Shown here: piece by piece, positions 58,801 to 64,000 of the stretch | Position numbering within the stretch: position 1 is the stretch's first letter | Layout of the letters: every line of letters starts with the position of its first letter | Translations under genes and position numbers: made by a program | DNA from: Agroathelia rolfsii | Lineage: Eukaryota > Basidiomycota > Agaricomycetes > Amylocorticiales > Amylocorticiaceae | DNA: 64,000 nt | NCBI GenBank assembly: GCA_018343915.1 | Contig: JABRWF010000005.1 | Coordinates: forward strand, 3,135,001-3,199,000 | Direction: 5' to 3' | Notes under the pieces: model-generated | The model's input: only the letters and a program-made list of their open reading frames with translations | Databases searched by the model: none | Told to the model about the DNA's origin: nothing

Positions 58801-59980
58801 TAAGAATGGCGGTGTAGAATGTGGCCATAACGAAGCAATCCATGGCCACCATCAGTGCAGCGAGTGCACAGAACTCCTTGAGGCCAGAAACGCGTGTGTT
58901 GGCACCAACTAGGAGTACACCAATCTCGAGTGCGTAGTCACGAAGGATAGTATTACCTGCGCGATCGAGTGCGTCAAGGATAATCTCACCTGCTGGTTTC
59001 AAGGCGGTGCGTCGTGCGGCTGGTGCAGGAGGAGGCAACAGGGCCGGGTGAGAAAAGACAGCGCGCGCCAGTCTGAGTGGCTTGTCGAAGCCAACAGTGC
59101 AGACGAGAAAAGGGAGTGCCTCTGTGAGCGCAACAGGGTCGAGAGGAATGGAAAGCAAGCGCACGATGGGCATGGAAAGCATGAATGCCAAGACGGCGCT
59201 GCTAAGCACACCTGTAGATAACCAAAAGTTGGAACCCAACGCGCGTGAAGCGAGGAAGAGACGGATGAAAGTGAGGTGCATGAGGATGTAGCCCGCAAGG
59301 ACGAGAAGGATGTCAAGCGAATCTGCCTGGCGAGCCAGGTCGCTGAAACGGATAATGAGGGCGCGCAGGGCGTACGCGATCCACTTGCCAGACTTCATCT
59401 CACCAATGGACTCTTCCACGTCAGAGGTGTCGAGGGTAAATTCGACACCTTGAGCGTCTACAGAGGCCAAACGTTTGACGACAGACGCGATGTCTGCGCC
59501 TGGGGTCAGGGCCAGTGTGTAGGCGGTTGAACGCAGGGAAAGAGGAGAGACGTATGTGAAACATGACGAATTGGCAGACGAAGGGTAGCACGGCTTGCCA
59601 GTGGAGTCCAGCAAATGACTGGTGAAGTTGGACACGGAAGCCTGGTGCGAGGAGAGCGTCTCAGAAGATTGAACTGTCGTCAATCCATTGGAAAGCGGGT
59701 CCAACGAAAAAATAAGTTGGTGAAGGTCAACTGTTTGGTAAGTTCCCTCTGCGCGAGCCTGTCTCCAGTAGTCAGCGGGTACACTGAGCCAGTCATTGGC
59801 ATGTAGTAGGGCATATGCTGGACTAAGCGAGGACGGGTGGGAGGGAGCAAAAAATGCGGAATGTTTTATGGCAGAAAGGATGTTGAAGTAGGCGAGAGTG
59901 CCGATTATAGAGAAGAATACGATAGACTCTATGGGTGAAAAGGCCGAGTAGGCGGCCAGGGGGCGAAAGAGAGTTCGCAT
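55896..59980 (-). CDS. HMG1: HMG-CoA reductase with sterol-sensing domain
   Basis: Rate-limiting enzyme of the mevalonate pathway, reducing HMG-CoA to mevalonate with NADPH; ER membrane. The start is the ATG at 59978-59980 ([14 protein letters not shown]...[16 protein letters not shown]), matching basidiomycete N-termini. The sterol-sensing region includes [40 protein letters not shown], and [31 protein letters not shown] linker leads to [20 protein letters not shown]. The catalytic domain has [19 protein letters not shown] (catalytic Glu), [27 protein letters not shown] and [36 protein letters not shown] carries the catalytic His and the Ser at the AMPK-type phosphosite. Stop at 55896. Five or six exons, roughly 1.25 thousand residues. 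A Pro/Ser/Thr-rich tail extends beyond the usual end. Confidence 0.95.
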
Positions 59981-60659
59981 GGCCGACACCAGCGATGGTT
60001 GAACAGCGGAGGTGGGGGTGGGGGGAGGAACGAGAGAGAGGATGGGGAGGAGGTGAGACGGTGTCAATGCCGAAATGTGCTCAGGGCGCAAATGAGCCCA
60101 CTTTTTAAGCTGTTTATATAACCAAGTCAGCAACAAACATGTTAGCAACACTTCATTTATTGTTAGCGCCCTATCGCGTCTTGCCCCTTATCTTTATCTT
60201 TTCTCCCTAAATGTATTTATCACATCATTCATGTAATTATTATTCACATCACCATTCACCGTTATAGTATTAGCCATCGTCGCCCTCTATAGGATTATTG
60301 ACTATCTACTCCTGTATTCGTCTATAGTGGTACCGACTATGTCAGGCACTACAATCGCTTGCTTCTTGTAGCGCTTACGGCCGTCATCCACTTCCATGCT
60401 GTACACATCATGTATTCATAATATACTCCGTATGTGTAATCCATGACGTCCCTACTCGAAAATACATCGATGGGTTGCCCATCATCTATACCATGTGCGC
60501 CCAGTCGTCTCATGCTTGTCTCCGACTTATAACCCATCATCCCCAAGTCCGGCCATCCCCATCATATCATATCTTATTCCCTGGCGGGTTATGGCCGCCG
60601 CAGTGATCATCTCTCCTCCGGATCTCTCGGCCTTCCCCAGATTTCCCATTTCCCATCGC
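59981..60659. other. HMG-CoA reductase upstream region
   Basis: Between the HMG-CoA reductase ATG and the stop of the membrane-protein gene. The reductase frame stays open upstream for about 56 codons to 60148 without an ATG, so this is 5' leader or an unseen upstream exon. Beyond it the sequence is AT-rich with no gene. Confidence 0.5.
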
Positions 60660-62839
60660 TCAGCCGACACCCTCCACCCCCACATACCATACCGAAGATA
60701 TAACCATACTCGCAACCATAAAGCTCAAATAAGACACCTGCAGATGCTGCAGCTCACATGTCCTATCCAGCGTCGCAAACGCCACCGCACCTATGCTCAC
60801 AATAACCTCCACCATCATCTTGGCCCACTCCGGGACCGCAAACAAATACGCATATGCTGCGGATACAGCCGCGCACAATCCGAGGACGATAACGAGCAGC
60901 ACAATCGTCTTCCATGGGTAGACGGTCACCGTAGAAAGCTCTTCGGAGATCGTCTTCGTTGTTTCAGCATCGGACTGCTTCTCCTTGTCCCCTTCCGTAT
61001 CATTTGCGCTCAATGATGATAATGGCCAAAGCGACCATCGTGCCCACGACGACACCAAAGCGCGAGTATTACTTTCCGCAAGGCGATCACCATCATACTT
61101 ATACCCAAGCACCTCCTTCACCACAAACGCCTCGGTCCCGCACGCAAAAATAGGCATTCGGAGCAACGGAAGTACTGCTCTGATGACACTCGCATCATCC
61201 GTGCCTTGACGCAGAATCAAAGATGCTAAAGTCATGGGTGCATATCGGTTCGTGGCAGGGGGTCCGGAATCAAGCGCTGCAGCGCTCCCAATCTTCGGCG
61301 TGATAATCACATCGCGAGGAATAACATAGCGCATGGCGCCTGCTTCATTGAATATTCCGATTAAACGGCTGGCTAGGCGCTCTCGGATGCCTGCCAAAGT
61401 CCTGATCGCAAGGGCCAATCCGACAACAATAGCAAGCCAAAGCATACCGTGTCCGACAACACCCGTCGGCTTGAACCTTTGCGCGGTAAGAGATCCGTAT
61501 ACCCATCCACTACCAATCAAAGCGATCTCAACCAGATTAACAAATAGCACGAGAATAACCGATTGCCATCGCATAGGAGGTAGTATTGAGTCCCCCGCAA
61601 ACAAAACATCCCCGGCCGAAGTCTCCACCACCACCTGCACAGAATCAAAGCCGAGCAGGGTAAGCGCCGTGTCGTCTCCCGTAAACGCTGCGCCACTAAG
61701 CTGGCTGATCACGATCCGTGTGGAGAATAACCATACTGCGAGACCCCTGCCGGTAGCAGCCGCCATGAGCGCTACGGCCACGGCAGCAGTGATGTGCACG
61801 ATCACGTAGAGATAAGGTGCAGCACGGACTTGTCCCGTCCGCGCTGTGCCAAAGACATGCGTAAGCCGATGTAGGCTGATGTAGGGTGATTGTGTATCGG
61901 GTTGATCCCACCCGGTCATGTGTCTCGCCAGCGTTGTCGTCTTCTGTACTTCTGAATGCACCTCCACAAGCATAGCCGTTCTTGTCGCCGGTCGGGGTTG
62001 CGTTGTCAGCAAAGTAACGATACCGTCCAAGTCCGATGGGCTGGTCTCCGCTATATTGGCCAGTTCTTCAACGGACTCGTCGTTCAAGGCAGCTACATGC
62101 CCCCCGGTATCCTTCACACGCACTGTGGAATACGACGCAGAACGGGGTGCCATGGTCCAGTAAGTCCGACTTGGCAAATCCGATTCCTGAGTGTGGAGTT
62201 TCCTCCCCAGTACCAAAATGACCCACTTTTGTCTCCCAGCGGCCTCTGCCAAGGTTGCCACACGTAGGGCCTGGCATCTGAGATCGGCTTCTGTGCGCCA
62301 AGTGATGAGGGCGATATGTAGACGGACAATGCCCCCTCTGTATCCGGATGAGATGTAAAACCAGGAGTTTGTTTTGAGCGATTTGGTGATTAGATTGACA
62401 CGTCGCATAATTGTAACGATGCCGAAGAGGGATGTGAATGAGTTGGCTACCTTCATCGAGGAGGAAAGACGAGCGCCTAGGCCTACAGCGCCCCAGAACG
62501 CAACAATCTGAGAGGACCATGCCGCTGTAGACGAGACAATAACACCTTGGGCCTTCACCTTGGGTAATTGACTCATGAAGTAAGCCAGTATGGCGGGCCC
62601 ACGTATGGAGGAGAGCCGGGTGTGGTATGCATGAAATGATGCACCATGATGGACATTGGACGTTTGTATCACATGACTAAGAACCAGTGTTATTCGAAAA
62701 ATGAGTAAATAGATGGGAATATAACGCACTTGACTTGATTATTTGGGATGATTTGAGAATTGTCGTCCTGAACAATAATACCATCTCCGCCCTTCGTTAT
62801 CTTGCTGGCCGGATCTGCTTGATCAAACTCGTGGGGCAT
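60660..62839 (-). CDS. Large multipass membrane protein of unknown function
   Basis: I do not recognise the family. The start is the ATG at 62837-62839 (MPHEFDQADPAS). Exons 62730-62839 and 60660-62676 join via gtgcgt...ttcttag in frame to 2127 nt, or 708 residues. Hydrophobic segments likely to span the membrane: IVAFWGAVGLGA, YLYVIVHITAAVAVALMAAAT, VILVLFVNLVEIALIGSGWVYGSL, MLWLAIVVGLALAIRTLA, VLLVIVLGLCAAVSAAYAYLFAV, VIVSIGAVAF and LSFMVASMVISSVWYVG near the C-terminus. A hydrophilic Ser/Thr-rich loop (VRVKDTGGHVAALNDES to TRPATRTA) and an acidic loop (LSANDTEGDKEKQSDAETTK) separate the blocks. The final two helices sit at the extreme end. No transporter signature was seen. Confidence 0.72.
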
Positions 62840-63525
62840 GGCATGTAGGAGTTGGATGATCCAAGTATGGGGGAGAAGCAAGCTGGCTAAATCACAGCCG
62901 CCGAAGCAAAAGCAATCTACACAGTCAAATGGCCTCTCCGCGATGAGGGGAGTTTAAGTAGGCAGGCCGATCAACAGCTCTGCCAAAAAGACACCGCACG
63001 GGTCAGGGCCATCACTAACACTTGCACTACGTCGACCGTGCCTTCCAAGCACGGCCATAATAGATCGTTGGTCATTCCAAGCTCATTCCGTCCAGTCAGC
63101 CAGGCAATTGATAGGATACTTAGACCGCCTCCGCCGAACAGCTTTCGTATTGTATTTGAGCAGGCTGGTGAGTGTCAGATCAGACCAATATCATATTAAG
63201 CTCGACGAGTTCATGAGCCAAGGTCGTATCTGTCAATCACGAAAACTCAGTGCATTGAGAGTGTCCATGTTCAGTCATATCCAGGGCGATCACGGTTAGC
63301 ATTCAGATGGATGCGAGGCAAGACCAAGTGCCAAATGCGTCAGTGTCGGCAACTTCTCGGCGATCCGTCTGAGATCAAAATAAAATCAGTCTCCGACTCA
63401 ACTCAAAAGAGAGCAAGCTAACTAGATGCCAAACAAGATACAAACAAACCCATTCGCGCATCGCCGTCGCTGTGCGCCGTAACGACCGACTCCTGCCGAC
63501 TGTCTCGCCGACCACTACCGCCGCC
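62840..63525. promoter_or_regulatory. Divergent promoter of the membrane protein and eL42 genes
   Basis: About 690 bases between divergent starts. The eL42-proximal leader is C-rich (cgccgaccactaccgccgcc). No specific ribosomal-protein promoter element was recognised. Confidence 0.45.
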
Positions 63526-64000
63526 ATGGTCAACGTCCCCAAGTGTGTCTGAAGTCTATCTCTATGCTGCTGATATGATGTCTGATCCCGTCGATCGCTG
63601 CTTTCTAGAACTCGTCGCACTTGTTAGTACTTGATGACTAAACTTATGCTAGTTTTAATAGCTGTAATATAATATCTCATGACGGATTTCTACTCTAGAC
63701 TGCAAGGGCAAGACCTGCAAGAAGCACACGTATGCAGCTTTTTTACATGGATGATTGCTCTGGCCTCTAAAATCTCTGTAAAATAGGCCCCACAAGGTCA
63801 CACAATACAAGACCGGAAAGGCTTCTCTGTTCGCTCAGGGTAAGCGCCGTTACGACCGAAAACAATCCGGTTATGGTGGTCAAACAAAACCCGTCTTCCA
63901 CAAGAAGGTGCGCCTTGAAGGTTTCGACAATAGATAGACCTTGATCTGAATCATCATTGTAAATCAGGCCAAGACGACCAAGAAGGTCGTTCTGCGGTTA
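63526..64000 (+). CDS. RPL42: 60S ribosomal protein eL42 (L36A/L44), 3' end outside window
   Basis: Large-subunit protein near the E site. Exons: 63526-63542, a 14-nt micro-exon 63609-63622, 63699-63729, 63787-63907, and 63968 to beyond 64000. They encode [72 protein letters not shown]. The family is near-invariant, so identification is certain. The residue equivalent to yeast position 56 is Pro (QTKPVF). In fungi Pro here goes with cycloheximide sensitivity, and Gln with resistance. The gene is cut by the window end before the C-terminal zinc-binding half is complete. Confidence 0.96.

Overview
The window is nuclear DNA of a filamentous basidiomycete, most likely an agaricomycete. Protein-coding genes are dense on both strands and broken by many short introns of about 45-75 bases with GTRNGT-type donors and occasional TACTAAC-like branch points. 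The set of families also fits: a DUF6534-type membrane protein, another agaricomycete-type integral membrane protein, an A-T-R adenylate-forming reductase, and a basidiomycete-type HMG-CoA reductase. No rRNA, tRNA, CRISPR array or intact transposon was found by eye. Several real starts lie inside or downstream of the longest open frames, so starts were picked from ATG position and family N-termini.

Layout. 0-10 kb: 3' part of an APSES/ankyrin cell-cycle transcription factor (+), the splicing factor PRP4 (-), a fatty acid elongase (+) and an L-arabinitol/xylitol-type dehydrogenase (-). 10-19 kb: a gene-poor stretch with microsatellites, a 25-bp direct repeat, a DUF6534 membrane protein (-) and one orphan gene (-). 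19-34 kb: a compact conserved block with an NDR/Cbk1 kinase (-), protein O-mannosyltransferase PMT4 (+), two PX-BAR sorting nexins in tandem (MVP1 then VPS5, both +) and sterol C-24(28) reductase ERG4 (+). 34-38.5 kb: two tandem paralogs of a fungal family of unknown function, followed by a strong inverted repeat. 38.5-47 kb: sphingolipid delta-4 desaturase, an A-T-R adenylate-forming reductase and an arabinitol-type dehydrogenase, all minus. 47-53.4 kb: an old segmental duplication. One copy keeps a small membrane-protein gene and only a scrap of an F-box gene; the other keeps the F-box gene and only a scrap of the membrane gene. A second integral membrane protein gene sits between them. 53.5-64 kb: a membrane-anchored 3-beta-HSD-type dehydrogenase (+), HMG-CoA reductase (-), an orphan multipass membrane protein (-) and the start of ribosomal protein eL42 (+), cut by the window end.

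Themes. Membrane lipids recur: elongase, ERG4, HMG-CoA reductase, 3-beta-HSD-like enzyme and sphingolipid desaturase. They are not organised as one cluster. Pentose/polyol metabolism is represented by two zinc alcohol dehydrogenases of different subfamilies, and cell polarity and trafficking by Cbk1, PMT4, MVP1 and VPS5. No single new system stands out. The best leads are the duplication with reciprocal loss, the tandem paralog pair, the inverted repeat at 37.9 kb, the separately spliced regulatory tail of the NDR kinase, and the uncharacterised reductase and membrane proteins.
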